Source: Onthophagus taurus
Taxonomy: Eukaryota > Arthropoda > Insecta > Coleoptera > Scarabaeidae
Direction of reading: 5' to 3'
Length of the DNA stretch: 64,000 nt
NCBI RefSeq assembly: GCF_036711975.1
Contig: NC_091968.1
Span: 27,637,001-27,701,000 of the forward strand
Shown: positions 40,201 to 52,200 of the stretch, piece by piece
Numbering within the stretch: the first letter of the stretch is position 1
Layout: every line of letters starts with the position of its first letter
Program-made: the position numbers and the translations under genes
Notes under the pieces: generated by a model
Told to the model about the DNA's origin: nothing
What the model saw: the letters and a program-made list of their open reading frames with translations, nothing else
Databases searched by the model: none

Positions 40201-43200
40201 TAAATTTTTTTTAGTGTCGTCAAAGAAAGTAAATTTACAGTTTCCTGTAAATTTATATAAAATTTATTTTGTAACATTCTAACATGTTAAACTTTTCGTA
40301 ATCCATCTTAAAAAATAGGATTTTTAATTTGACACTTCAGAAAATTTTTGAATACAAACAAATGTTGCTATTCTATGTTTATTTGAATTAAAATATATAT
40401 ATATATGAGTGCCATCTATCAACAATTTATCAAGTCATTTAATAATAATATTAAATATTAATAAAAAATGTGAAATAATGTAATCTATTCCAACTTTTGT
40501 GTAAAACAAATATAAATTAAATGGTTCAACAAATGTATTTGTTTCAAATGTCAGAAATATGTTTATTTAATTATTAGTTATAATTTACAGGAAACTGTAA
40601 ATTTAATTTCTTTGACAACACTAAAAAATAAGTTTATTTTTAACTTTATTCTAAAACAATAAGAAATAGACCTGTCGAACCCTATATTTTTGTAATCAGA
40701 AAAAAATAACGAATTTAATAAGCGAATAATGGAAACTTATTGTAAATTAATCTGGTAACGACAGTTACGTCAAAGTCAAAATAACGGCGATTTATTTTCG
40801 AACAGCGAATACATGCGAATAGCAGTTGCCCATTTCCGTTTAGTTGGTTGTAGGTTTGAGAGCGTTCTGCTAAAACAAAGACATCACAAAACAGTTTGAT
40901 AAACTGCTATTATTCATTTTGAATTTTCAATCATTTCGTGTAATTGAAGATGAAGGCTTTAAAAATTTGTTTCTGGGTTAAATCCTGCTTACCAGTTACC
41001 CGGTTACACTATATCTAAAACTATGATACCCGCTTTATACGCGGAATGTCTTGTAAACATGAAAAATCGAATGTTTTAACTTTTTTGGACCCTCGCTTTA
41101 AAGATTTAGGGTTTTCAGATAAAAACGCAAAGAAAATTATTATACTGGCAGTTTCGGAAAAGTATTGTACTCAAACTCGTGCAGAAATTGGTAAGTACTG
41201 AAGGCACTTTTGATGAAATAAATAGTTATCAATATGGAGCTGCTTTGACCAAAGCATAGCAGTCGCTCGACATATTGCCATTATTGAGGTACAAATGTTT
41301 CTTGAGGAAGAAATCACTACTGGCAGCAATGAAAGTTCAATAACTTCCCTTTTTTGAACGACTTTGACTTAGCGAGATAAAGAAATTAAAGTTTGTTTCG
41401 TCTAAATAGATGTTTTAACTTTGAAGCTCAAGCAAACTTCTTATGCATTGAGATCTCATCGACGGTGTTGGTTTTTTCCGGTTCAAAAAGTATTTGTTTT
41501 AACCCTTTGTGTCCCAAAAAGTCAAAAATTTTGAAAGTTTGTGACAGAATTAAAACGCTAGGCCTTTGGAATCAATTTTAGCAAAATATGCAATCCCCCT
41601 ATTCCAGGGGGAAACAAATATAAATTAAATGGTTCAACAAATGTATTTGTTTCAAATGTCAGAAATATGTTTATTTAATTATTAGTTATAATTTACAGGA
41701 AACTGTAAATTTAATTTCTTTGACAACACTAAAAAATAAGTTTATTTTTAACTTTATTCTAAAACAATAAGAAATAGACCTGTCGAACCCTATATTTTTG
41801 TAATCAGAAAAAAATAACGAATTTAATAAGCGAATAATGGAAACTTATTGTAAATTAATCTGGTAACGACAGTTACGTCAAAGTCAAAATAACGGCGATT
41901 TATTTTCGAACAGCGAATACATGCGAATAGCAGTTGCCCATTTCCGTTTAGTTGGTTGTAGGTTTGAGAGCGTTCTGCTAAAACAAAGACATCACAAAAC
42001 AGTTTGATAAACTGCTATTATTCATTTTGAATTTTCAATCATTTCGTGTAATTGAAGATGAAGGCTTTAAAAATTTGTTTCTGGGTTAAATCCTGCTTAC
42101 CAGTTACCCGGTTACACTATATCTAAAACTATGATACCCGCTTTATACGCGGAATGTCTTGTAAACATGAAAAATCGAATGTTTTAACTTTTTTGGACCC
42201 TCGCTTTAAAGATTTAGGGTTTTCAGATAAAAACGCAAAGAAAATTATTATACTGGCAGTTTCGGAAAAGTATTGTACTCAAACTCGTGCAGAAATTGGT
42301 AAGTACTGAAGGCACTTTTGATGAAATAAATAGTTATCAATATGGAGCTGCTTTGACCAAAGCATAGCAGTCGCTCGACATATTGCCATTATTGAGGTAC
42401 AAATGTTTCTTGAGGAAGAAATCACTACTGGCAGCAATGAAAGTTCAATAACTTCCCTTTTTTGAACGACTTTGACTTAGCGAGATAAAGAAATTAAAGT
42501 TTGTTTCGTCTAAATAGATGTTTTAACTTTGAAGCTCAAGCAAACTTCTTATGCATTGAGATCTCATCGACGGTGTTGGTTTTTTCCGGTTCAAAAAGTA
42601 TTTGTTTTAACCCTTTGTGTCCCAAAAAGTCAAAAATTTTGAAAGTTTGTGACAGAATTAAAACGCTAGGCCTTTGGAATCAATTTTAGCAAAATATGCA
42701 ATCCCCCTATTCCAGGGGGATAATGGTACTTGAGAGTAACATCTAAATCACATTATGATATTCAGAAAAACAGATCTTTCTTCTTTCATTACAATATAAA
42801 TAAACATTTCACGCAGTACATTTTGGGTGGGGTCTAGCTTTGGCAGAACAATTTTCACAACTTCCTCTTTCTTTTGAATTTGTGCTATCACCTTTTCGTG
42901 GACGCAGTAAATTTGAATATTTATTTATTAGACCTGTAGCTACAGAACAACGAAAATCTGAGAGAATATTGAGAAAAAACATATTGAGCAAAAACTAACA
43001 TTTTCGCATAATATAAGTGTCAAAAAAGATGCTAATTCAAAAATTCCTGGAAGCCGTGTTTATTGAAATTAAGAAATGAAACTTATTTTAAATTGAAGCT
43101 TAAAGCTTTCTGTTTAAATCGATGTATAATAATCGTTGGGTTGGATTGGAAAAATATTGAAAGAAAAAATGTTGAAATAAAACTTACATTTTTTTATAAC

Positions 43201-46200
43201 CTAAAAGTGTCAAAAAAGATGCTAATTTAAAAATTCCTGGAAGATGTATTTGTTGAAATTAAGGAATGAGATTTATTTTAAATTAAAGCTCAAAGCTTTC
43301 TCTTTAAAATGATGTATAATAATTGTTGGGTTGGATTGGAAAAATATTAAGAAAAAAAATTTTGAAACAAAGCTTACATTTTCGTATAACCTAAAAGTGT
43401 CAAAAAAGATGCTAATTTAAAAATTCCTGGAAGCTGTGTTTATTGAAATTAAGGAATGAAACTTATTCTAAATTAAAGCTGAAAGCTTTCTCTTTAAAAT
43501 GATGTATAATAATTGTTGGGTTGAATTGGAAAAATATTGGGAGATAAAATGTTAAAATAAAACTTACATTTTTTTATAACCTAAAAGTGTCAAAAAAGAT
43601 GCTAATTTAAAAATTCCTGGAAGATGTATTTCTTGAAATTAAGGAATGAGATTTATTTTAAATTAAAGCTTAAAGCTTTCTCTTTAAAATGATGTATAAT
43701 AATTGTTGGGTTGGATTGGAAAAATATTAAGAAAAAAAATTTTGAAACAAAGCTTACATTTTCGTATAACCTAAAAGTGTCAAAAAAGATGCTAATTTAA
43801 AAATTCCTGGAAGCCGTGTTTATTGAAATTAAGGAATGAGATTTATTTTAAATTAAAGCTTAAAGCTTTCTCTTTAAAATGATGTATAATAATTGTTGGG
43901 TTGGATTGGAAAAATATTGAGAAAAAAAATGTTGAAACAAAACTTACATTTTCGTATAACCTAAAAGTGTCAAAAAAGATTCTTATTTAAAAATTCCTGG
44001 AAGCCGTGTTTATTGAAATTAAGGAATAAGACTTATTTTAAATTAAAGCTCAATGCTTTCTTTTTAAAATGAGTGTTTAAAACTCCCGGTACTTTAAAGT
44101 ACCGTCGGGACACAAAGGGTTAAATAGATTTAAATAGTTTTCTATGTATAGTGTTAGTTCTAGTTGTACGCTAACACTATCACTAAAACGAACACTATAC
44201 CTAGAACTAGAATCAATTGGGTTTAGCCGCACGTCTATAAAGACGGCTAAACCCAAATGATTCTATTTCTAGGTATAGTGTTAGTTCTAATTTTATAGTA
44301 ACACTATCACTAAAACGAACACTATACCTAGAAATAGAATCATTTGGCTTTAGACGCACGTCTCTAAAGACGGCTAAACCCGAATGATTCTAGTTCTAGG
44401 TATAGTGTTAGTTCTAGTTTTACACTAACATTATCACTGAAACGAACACTATACCTACAACTAGAATCATTTGGGTTTAGCCGTCTTGAGAGACGTGCGG
44501 CTAAACCCAAATGATTCTAGTACTAGGTATAGTGTTAGTTCTAGTTTTACACTTGCACTGTCACTAGAACTATCATTTGACCTAGAACTAGAAACATTTG
44601 GGTTTAGCCTACGTCTCTTAAGACGGCTAAACCCAAATGATTCTATTTCTAGGTATAACAATGCATAACAATTAAAACTAGAACTAATACTAGACCTAGA
44701 ACTAGAAACGTTTTAGTTCTAGGTCTAGTGTTAGTTCTAGTAGCAGTATCACTAGAAATGTCATTAATGTCAAAAATGACGTTTACTAAAGATTTCTAAA
44801 TTTTATTTATTTAAGGTTGGTCACATTGAAATGTCAAATTAAATGTCAAAAGTGACGTTTTAAATATTTAACATAAGAATTTAAATCTGATTTAACACTT
44901 TTTTTTTTAAAAAAGCCATTGTCGCAAAGAGTTATTAAAAATCTTTAGTAAAATAGATTACCACGTTTTAAAAAGGAAAGAAAACATTGCTGTCCAGCGG
45001 TTTTTCTATTTCTTCACTTCTCATGTTCAATCTTTCTTCAAAATTTTCGGCCCATGTTTTAGGTCTTGTGTTAGTTCTCTAGCAATAATACTAGACCGAG
45101 AACTAGAAACCTTTGGGTTTAGCCGTGTGTCTTCAGCGAATGTCAAGTTGACGTTTAAAAGTCAAATAATAGTTTTACTTTTTGTACAGATCATTTTCCA
45201 ATAACGGTGTTAATAATTTCATTCTAATAAATGTTACAGTTTTCCATTTTCCATCCAACTTTTTTGTTGAAATTTATTTTTCTTATTCTATTTATAACCC
45301 TTTTTGATTTTTTTAATAGTTTTGACATGCTTCTTAACATTTAAACGTCATTTTGACGTTTATATCCTTAAAATGGTACCAACCTAAGTTTTTGGAAATC
45401 TTTTGATAAATATCGAATATTTCATACCAGTTTTTTATAAATTTTTTTATTTATAGTAACATATTTCGCTAATTTTAGTATTTCTATAAGATTTTTTACA
45501 TTAAATTATCTCATTTTAGAGTGTTTTGAAATTTACATTTTTAACGATATTGACGTTTAATTGTCAAATTGACGTTTAAAAGTCAAATAACAGTTTTACT
45601 TTTTGTACAGATCATTTTCCAATAACGGTGTTAATAATTTCATTCTAATAAATGTTACAGTTTTCCATTTTTTTCCAACTTTTTTGTTGAAATTTATTTT
45701 TCTTATTCTATTTATAACTCTTTTTGATTTTTTTAAATAGTTTTGACATGCTACAAATGTCTTCTTAACATTTAAACGTCATTTTGACATTTATATCCTT
45801 AAAATGGTACCAACCTAAGTTTTTGGAAATCTTTTGATAAATATCGAATATTTCATACCAGTTTTTTATACATTTTTTTATTTATAGTAATATATTTCGC
45901 TAATTTTCGTAATTTCCATAAGATTTTTTACATAAAATTAACTCATTTTTGAGTGTTTTAAGATCTATGTAGATTTTTAACGATATTGACATTTAATTGT
46001 CAAATTGACGTTTAAAAGTGAAATAATTGTGAGTCGTAAAGTTATTAAACTTAAAATTTATTATAAAAACTTTATTATTTAATTTTTTGTATTAAATCAT
46101 TATAACTTAGCTCATTTGTATCATACGATACTTGAGGAACCACTAAAACTAGAACTAACACAGAACAGACTAGAACAAGAATCATTCGGGTTTAGCAGTA

Positions 46201-48715
46201 TGTCTCTAAAGACGGCTAAACCCGAATGATTCTAGTTCTAGGTATAGTGTTAGTTCTAGTTTTACACTAATATTATCACTAGGGCACGGAACTTTTGTAA
46301 CAAAACGATACGATTTCCCCTCTCCACTCGTTCTCAGGAGAAAATTTCATACAAAAGTTGTTCTAAATAAAATTCTAAAACTATTTTCTCAATAAAAAAA
46401 ATATATAAAAATATATATATAAAAATTTTTTTGAGATTATGTTCTTAATTATTGATCAAATCAAAAATTTTTATTAACAATATTTGTTTAGAATTACTTC
46501 AGGAACAGTGTTTGTTAATACAATTTTTTGCTAACTTGAAATTTTAATTTCCCTCTGAATAGTATGGTATCAAAATTAATTATCTCAATAATTATTGTTT
46601 TTATCAAAAAATGTTTTAAATAAAATTTGTTTCAATTTCGATTTTGAATCGATTATCTTAATAAAAAAATTTTACATCTCTATTAATTAAGCCTCTAAAT
46701 GTAATTATGTATAAAAATGGAAAAATTATTGTTTTGAGGTTATCTCCTTAATTATTGATTAAATCAAAAAATTTTGTTAACAATATTTGTTTAAAATTGT
46801 TTCAGGAACAATTTTTGTTAACACAATTTTTTTCTAACTTGAAATTTTAATTTCCCTCTGAATAGTATGCTACAAAAATTAATATTTTTGAGGTTATATC
46901 CTGATTGTTGATTTAATCAAAAAATGTTGTTAACAAAATTTGTTTAGAAATACTTCAGGAACAGTGTTTGTGAATACAATTTTTTGCTAACTTGAAATTT
47001 TAATTTCCCTCTGAATAGTATGGTATCAAAATTAATTATCTCAATAATTATTGTTTTTATCAAAAAATGTTTTAAATAAAATTTGTTTCAATTTCGATTT
47101 TGAATCGATTATCTTAATAAAAAAAATTTACATCTCTATTAATTAAGCCTCTAAATGTAATTATGTATAAAAATGGAAAAATTATTATTTTGAGGTTATC
47201 TCCTTAATTATTGATTAAATCAAAAAATTTTGTTAACAATATTTGTTTAAAATTGTTTCAGGAACAATTTTTGTTAACACAATTTTTTTCTAACTTAAAA
47301 TTTTAATTTCCCTCTGAATAGTATGCTACAAAAATTAATATTTTTGAGGTTCTATCTTTATTGTTGATTTAATCAAAAAATGTTGTTAACAAAATTTGTT
47401 TAGAAATACTTCAGGAACAGTGTTTGTTAATACAATTTTTTGCTAACTTGAAATTTTAATTTCCCTCTGAATAGTATGCCATCAAAATTAATTATCTCAA
47501 TAATTATTGTTTTTATTAAAAAATGTTTTAAATAAAATTTGTTTCAATTTCGATTTTGAATCAATTATCTTAATAAAAAAATTTTACATCTCTATTAATT
47601 AAGCATCTAAGTATAATTAAGTATAAAAACGGAAAAATTATTATTTTGAGGTTATCTCCTTAATTATTGATTAAATTAAAAAATTTTGTTAACAATATTT
47701 GTTTAAAATTACTTCAGGAACAGTGTTTGTTAATAAAATTTTTTGCTAACTTGAAATTTTAATTTCCCTCTGAATAGTATGCTACAAAAATTAATATTTT
47801 TGAGGTTATATCCTTATTGTTGATTTAATCAAAAAATGTTGTTAACAAAATTTGTTTAAAAATACTTCAGGAACAGTGTTTGTTAATACAATTTTTTGCT
47901 AACTTGAAATTTTAATTTCCCACTGAACAGTATGCTGTTTTTTTAATCAAGATTTTCTGAGAACGAGTGGAGGGGGGAAATCGTATTTTGTTACAAAAGT
48001 TCCGTGCCCTGATTATCACTAAAACGAACACTATACCTAGAACTAGAATCATTTGGGTTTAGCCGCACGTCTCTAAAGACGGCTAAACCCAAACGATTCT
48101 AGTTCTAGGTATAGTGTTAGTTCTAGTTTTACACTAACACTATCATTAAAACGAACACTATACCTAGAACTAGAATCGTTTGGGTCAAATGATAGTTCTG
48201 ACAGTGTAAGTGTAAAACTAGAACTAACACTATACCTAGAACTAGAAACATTTGTGTTTAGCAGTACGTCTCTTAAGACGGCTAAACCCGAATGATAACA
48301 ATTATTATGCACAACAATTAATTATTATTAATGTCATTAATGTCAAAATGACGTTTTCTAAAGATTTCTAAATTTTATTTATTTAAGGTTGGTCACATTG
48401 AAATGTCAAATTAAATGTCAAAACTGACGTTTTAAATATTTAATATAAGAATTTATATTAAATTTGTTTGCAGTCCTGTTAGTCCTTGGACGTGTTGCAT
48501 TTTATTTGGGGCCCTGATTTCTATGGAAATATATTTTTGTATATTGCTATTATTAATTTAATTTTTTTTAGCAACTTGATAGTCCATTTAAAGTGTTGGG
48601 TCTTTCAGCGAATCCGATCGTTTACGCCACAATTAAATTAATAATACTCTCGGCTCTATCAGCCGTTGTTACTGAACTCCTTGGATTTAAAATAACTTTA
48701 GACAAACTTAAATAA
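28214..48715 (+). CDS. phtf: PHTF (putative homeodomain transcription factor family) membrane protein
   Basis: Nine exons (28214-28248, 28302-28441, 33012-33232, 33289-33723, 38390-38531, 38595-38925, 38980-39304, 39358-39597, 48572-48715) join in phase to 670 residues. The N-terminus has WYQKKIGRYDKQEWEK and a hydrophobic FLPFYLTWWTR segment. The middle is low-complexity and acidic. The C-terminal half has several hydrophobic helices and the family core LLYAKFFTHLTSSRRAR, PHFRLDRVANIKTWLSVRSY and RSVDVIVSSSFL, ending ELLGFKITLDKLK. Human PHTF1 has 762 residues. Despite the name, the family is an ER-type multipass protein; its molecular function is unclear. Intron 2 starts with GC rather than GT (AAG|GCAAG). 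Only 2 kb of 20.5 kb is coding. AATAAA overlaps the stop. Confidence 0.95.
28597..28705 (+). pseudogene. Duplicated 3' end of PHTF exon 2 and start of intron 2
   Basis: The last ~35 coding bases of exon 2 (AATTACAAAAATTTCATTG onward), its GC-type donor and about 70 bp of intron recur here in degenerate form. TTAGTACAAGGCAAG of the true site has become CTACAAAGCAAG. Lacking an acceptor, it should be silent. Confidence 0.8.
28855..32205. repeat. 355-bp tandem array with a hairpin in every unit, ~9.5 copies
   Basis: Units recur every ~355 bp (TTATGCACTAATCGTAT at about 28881, 29590, 29943, 30298). Each has perfect 18-bp arms (TTCGTTCTTGAGATATTC and its complement) separated by ~55 bp. The similarity extends outward imperfectly to about 75 bp per arm, to GATTT...AAATC blocks near AAAAATGA / TCATTTTT. 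It fills most of PHTF intron 2. Confidence 0.92.
32325..32940. repeat. Transposon-derived sequence in PHTF intron 2
   Basis: Begins with ACAGGTGTCTCACGTAACTG and contains CTTCCGGTATACCGGAAG, an 18-bp perfect palindrome. Another terminus-like TACAGGGTGGTCAAAA occurs at about 32753. These look like ends of non-autonomous DNA elements, but I could not pair them or find target duplications. Confidence 0.4.
34051..34432 (-). mobile_element. Internally deleted mariner relic with N-terminal transposase fragment
   Basis: Inverted ends (CAATCAAAGTAGGTGCCGAA at left; CAATCAAGGTAGGCACCGAA when the right is inverted) continue through ATAACGCCGC, with TA at 34049 and 34433. On the minus strand, within 34167-34358, the frame reads MAQLRIQILMMYGYGERKRT and TGSVKNLPKSGR. 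That is the N-terminal DNA-binding (DUF4817/HTH) part of insect mariner-type transposases. The catalytic domain is gone. It is nested in the larger TA-flanked element. Confidence 0.75.
34440..38235. repeat. 174-bp satellite array in PHTF intron 4, ~22 copies
   Basis: Units carry TTGTTGATTTTCGAAAATTA, then CTAAAAGCGATGGGGAAATA and GAACCCAATTATTACCAT. A higher-order period of ~690 bp (four units) is clear: the variant AACCCATAAACTAAAAGCG recurs at about 35161, 35851 and 36541. It is unrelated in sequence to the 174-bp array at 18030 despite equal unit length. Confidence 0.92.
39711..40270 (-). repeat. Palindrome fragment and inverted copy of the MORN4-intron repeat
   Basis: A short piece of the CTAG palindrome family (39711-39768) is followed by TACAGGGTGGTTCAAATTCG. 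About 480 bp then match the reverse complement of the 785-bp unit at 718-3072. This fixes TACAGGGTGGTTC as a genuine element terminus. Confidence 0.75.
41073..41196 (+). pseudogene. hAT (ZBED-like) transposase fragment, copy 1
   Basis: The frame reads VLTFLDPRFKDLGFSDKNAK then a helix ending EIGKY. The LDPRFK motif is the hallmark of hAT/ZBED transposases. No longer frame exists on either side. Confidence 0.7.
42181..42304 (+). pseudogene. hAT (ZBED-like) transposase fragment, copy 2
   Basis: The same LDPRFK-containing frame as at 41073, carried by the second copy of the 1108-bp duplication. Confidence 0.7.
42745..42991 (-). pseudogene. piggyBac transposase C-terminal cysteine-rich domain remnant
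   Basis: The minus strand reads KERGSCENCSAKARPHPKCT, then an in-frame stop two codons later, then NVYLYCNERRKICFSEYH. This follows the Cys-rich zinc domain that ends piggyBac transposases (CxxC ... LC ... CFxEYH). The catalytic DDD domain is absent. Confidence 0.7.
43010..44075. repeat. 190-bp tandem array inside the piggyBac-like element, ~5.6 copies
   Basis: GTGTCAAAAAAGATGCTAAT recurs at about 43018, 43208, 43398, 43588, 43778 and, diverged, 43968. Each unit also has AAAGCTTTCTCTTTAAAATG and GTTGGGTTGGATTGG. Confidence 0.92.
44150..44755. repeat. Largest palindromic CTAG/GTTTAGCCG array
   Basis: At least four tandem units of ~127 bp. Each joins a TAGCCG...CGGCTA hairpin (arms about 30 bp, loop with GTCT and AGAC) to a GTGTTAGTTCTAG...CTAGAACTAACAC-type hairpin. 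Open frames of ~65 codons on both strands here are products of the palindrome. A remnant lies at 45058-45130. Confidence 0.85.
45140..46030 (+). repeat. Pair of ~420-bp direct repeats in PHTF intron 8
   Basis: The block from TGACGTTTAAAAGTCAAATA at about 45150 recurs at about 45567 with few changes, including TGTACAGATCATTTTCCAAT. No coding potential was seen. Confidence 0.8.
46139..48300. repeat. Palindromic repeat block split by a hAT-like insertion
   Basis: Palindrome-family sequence at 46139-46279 continues at 48012-48300 once the 1732-bp insertion is removed. Sequence just outside (about 48320-48440) also duplicates 44765-44880, so the block 44.8-48.3 kb is bracketed by a direct repeat. 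Confidence 0.75.
46280..48011. mobile_element. Non-autonomous hAT-like element with internal 455-bp repeats
   Basis: The left end is TAGGGCACGGAACTTTTGTA; the right end, inverted, is CAGGGCACGGAACTTTTGTA. The inverted repeat extends through the CCACTCGTTCTCAG region. The host duplication ATTATCAC occurs at 46272-46279 and 48012-48019. CAGGG ends with 8-bp duplications are the hAT signature. The interior is ~3.5 copies of a ~455-bp AT-rich unit with no coding frame. Confidence 0.87.
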
Positions 48716-49280
48716 AATATAAATAATTTTATTGATATATGATAAATGTCAAAGTGACGTTTAACTTGATTGATTGATTTTAAACGTAATTAAAGTGAAA
48801 TAGTAAAATTAAGTAATAATTTGGATCTCAACACTAAATGGAAATAATAAAAATAAGAATCGACCGTAATTGTTGTTTTAGATTGTATCTTGGAAAAGTT
48901 TTTTTGTTCGAATTAGAGCTTTAGATAAACCTCGCTCGTAGATTAAATGTAGACACTTCGAACATTCCCTACAGCTAACTTGTACTAGTCACAATAAGAA
49001 TCTTTGTTCCTCTCCTAAAATAAGATTTATTAAGGTTAATCTCCAAATTTTACTTTTATTAAGTATTTTTTTGTTTGTTTCAAGGGAATGTTGGAAAGTT
49101 TTATTTTCTTTCATACAAATTGTGAACGTATCAAAATATGGCAGAAAGTAATTTCAATAAAAGTAAATGTTCTATTTTGTATAGAATAAAAATCTATACC
49201 GTAATTAATTAGTAATTAGCAAAATAAATAAAGTAATTAAAAATTTGATTTTTTTATTTATACTTTTCATTTAAAAATAA
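48716..49280. other. Tail-to-tail spacer between PHTF and FBP
   Basis: The 565 bp between two convergent stop codons hold the 3' UTRs. An AATAAA for FBP on the minus strand lies at about 49252. No other feature was recognised. Confidence 0.4.
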
Positions 49281-52200
49281 TTAATTAGCATGTTGATTAA
49301 TAAGAGCTTGAACTTCTTCGACATCTTCTTTAGATCCTAAGAAAATAGGGGATCTTTCATGGATACTAGTTGGGACAACATCTAAAATGGGAATTTTTCC
49401 GTTTGTTGCTAACCCCCCAGCTTGAGTTACAATAAACGCCATTGGATTACATTCATATTGGAGCCTTAATTTTCCTTTTGGTGCATCAGTCGTAATCGGA
49501 TACATAAAAATCCCGCCATATTTAATAGTACGGTGAACATCCGCAACCATCGAACCAACATAACGAGCTCCATATGGTTTTCCTTTCGATGGATCCTTTT
49601 TATTTTTAACATATTCTTTAATCGCAGGTTCCCATTTATTCTCATAAGCCTCGTTGATTGAATAAATTTTTCCTCTCAAAGGAATTTTCATTTGCGACTC
49701 AATGAGAATAAATTCACCAATAGATGGATCCAACATAAACATATCAACTCCATTTCCTGTTGTTAAAACCATAACAGTTGCACTTCCATAAAGAGCATAT
49801 CCAGCCGCTACCATCTTATTGCCAGGTTGTAATCCCAAAGAAGGAGATGGGGCTTCATCAGTTTCTTTACGGTAAATGCCAAAAATCGAACCAATCGATG
49901 CTAAACAATCAATATTCGATGAGCCGTCTAAAGGATCGAAACAAACTATGTATTTTCCACTTTGTTCAGCTTCAACCTAAAAAATTATCATTTAATTAAA
50001 TTAATTAAATGTTAATTGTCATTTTTGACGTTTTAAACGTCAATTTAAAGTTATGTTATTTTTAAAATGAAATAATTTATTATTTAACCTTGAAATGACC
50101 TTTTAATCAAAGAATGTTGTAAAAAGTCTTTCACATGGTAATTTAAAACCAGGTTTTTACCTCAATTATATTTTCACAAGACCTAGAACTAAAATCATTC
50201 GGGTTTAACCGGCTAAAAATTATTATTACGGCTAAAAACGAATGATTCTAGTGTTCTAGTTTTAAATGTTGATTTTAATGCCAAAAATGACATTTAGATG
50301 ACATTTTAAAGATTAAATTTACAATTTTCTTACAGTTTGACATTCCAAATGATGTTTCAACATCAATTCTTGCCACCAATTGACATTCTAACTGTCAAAT
50401 TTGATGACTTAGCATCACACGAAGATTTTAATATCAAAAGTGACATTTGAATAACATCTTCAAGATTAAATTTATAATTTTCTAACAGTTTGACATTCTA
50501 ATTGACATGTCAACCTCAATTTTTTCCAGCAATTAACGTTCTAACTGTCAAATTTGATTATTTTGCTTCACACGAAGATTTTAATGTCAAAAGTGACATT
50601 TGAATGACATCTTAAAGATTAAATTAACAATTTTTTTACATTTTGATATTCTAAATGACACGTCAACCTTAATTTTTGTTACCAATTGTCGTTCTAACTG
50701 TCAAATTTGATTATTTTGCATCACACGAAAATTTTAATGTCAAAAATTACATTTAGATGACATCTTAAAGATTAAATTAATATTTTTTTACAGTTTGACA
50801 TTCTATATGACACGTCAACCTAAATTTTTGTTACTAGTTGACATTCTAACTGTCAAATTTGATGACTTTGCATCACACGAAGGTTTTAATATCAAAAGTG
50901 ACATTTGAATGACATCTTAAAGAGTAAATTAACAATTTTTTTACAGTTTGACATTCTAAATGACACGTCAACCTTAATTTTTGTTATCAGTTGACATTCT
51001 AACTGTCAAATTTGATTATTTTGCATCACACGAAGATTTTAATGTCAAAAATGATATTTAGATGCCATCTTAAAGAGTAAATTTACAATTTTCTTACAGC
51101 TTGACATTCCAAATGACGTTTCAACATCAATTTTTGCCATTAATTGACGTTCTAACAGTCAAATTTGATGATTTTGCATCACACGAAGATTTTAATATCA
51201 AAAGTGACATTTGAATGACATCTTAAAGCGTAAATTAATTTTTTTTTTTACAGTTTGACATTCTCAATGACACGTTAACCTTAATTTTTGTTATCAGTTG
51301 ACGTTCTAACTGTCAAATTTGATTATTTTGCATCACACGAAGATTTTAATGTCAACAATGACATTTAGATGACATTTTAAAGATTAAATTTACAATTTTC
51401 TTACAGTTTGACATTCTAAATGATATTTCAACATCAATTTTTGCCACCAATTGACGTTCTAACTGTCAAATTTGATGATTTTGCATCACACGAACATTTT
51501 AATATCAAAAGTGACATTTGAATGACATCTTCAAGATCAAATTTATAATTTTCTAACAGTTTGATATTCTAATTTACATGTCAACCTCAATTTTTCCAGC
51601 AATTAACGTTCTAACTGTCAAATTTGATTATTTTGCATCTCACGAAGATTTTAATGTCAAAAATGACATTTAGATGACATCTTAAAGATTAAATTTCCAA
51701 TTTCTTACAGTTTGACATTACAAATGATATTTCAACATCAATTTCTGCCACCAATTGACGTTCTAACTGTCAAATTTGTTGATTTTGCATCACACGAAGA
51801 TTTTAATATCAAAAGTGACATTTGAATGACATCTTAAAGATTAAATAAACAATTTTTTTACAGTTTGACATTCTAAATAACACGTCAACCTTAATTTTTG
51901 TTACCAATTGACGTTTTAACTGTCAGATTTGTTGATTTTGCATCACGAAGATTTTAATATCAAAAGTGACATTTGAATGACATCTTAAAGATTAAATTAA
52001 CATTTTTTTTACAGTTTGACATTCTAAATGACACGTCAACCTTAATTTTTGTTACCAATTGACGTTTTAACTGTCAAATTTGTTGATTTTGCATCACACG
52101 AAGATTTTAATATCAAAAATGACATTTGAATGACACCTTAAAGAGTAAATTAACATTTTTTTTACAGTTTGACATTCTAAATGACACGTCAACCTTAATT

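Larger units (their letters stand above)
40505..42720 (+). repeat. Near-identical 1108-bp tandem duplication
   Basis: Sequence 40505-41612 is repeated at 41613-42720 with virtually no differences. For instance, the same 62-codon open frame occurs at 41393 and 42501. Each copy contains a hAT transposase fragment and the left end of a piggyBac-like element. The identity implies a very recent event or an assembly artefact. Confidence 0.9.
42611..44119 (-). mobile_element. Degenerate piggyBac-like element with internal tandem array
   Basis: Inverted ends CCCTTTGTGTCCC / GGGACACAAAGGG are flanked on both sides by TTAA (42607-42610 and 44120-44123), the piggyBac target. On the minus strand near the left end lies the tail of a piggyBac transposase. 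The remaining 1.1 kb is a 190-bp tandem array. The left end is also present at about 41503 through the adjoining duplication. Confidence 0.8.

Noticed and set aside
41393-42689. Two identical 62-codon frames
   Set aside because: Identity comes from the 1108-bp duplication; the frame crosses a piggyBac end and matches no family.
44467-44668. Similar ~65-codon frames on both strands, and one at 48073
   Set aside because: Both-strand similarity is caused by the palindromic repeat, not by a protein.
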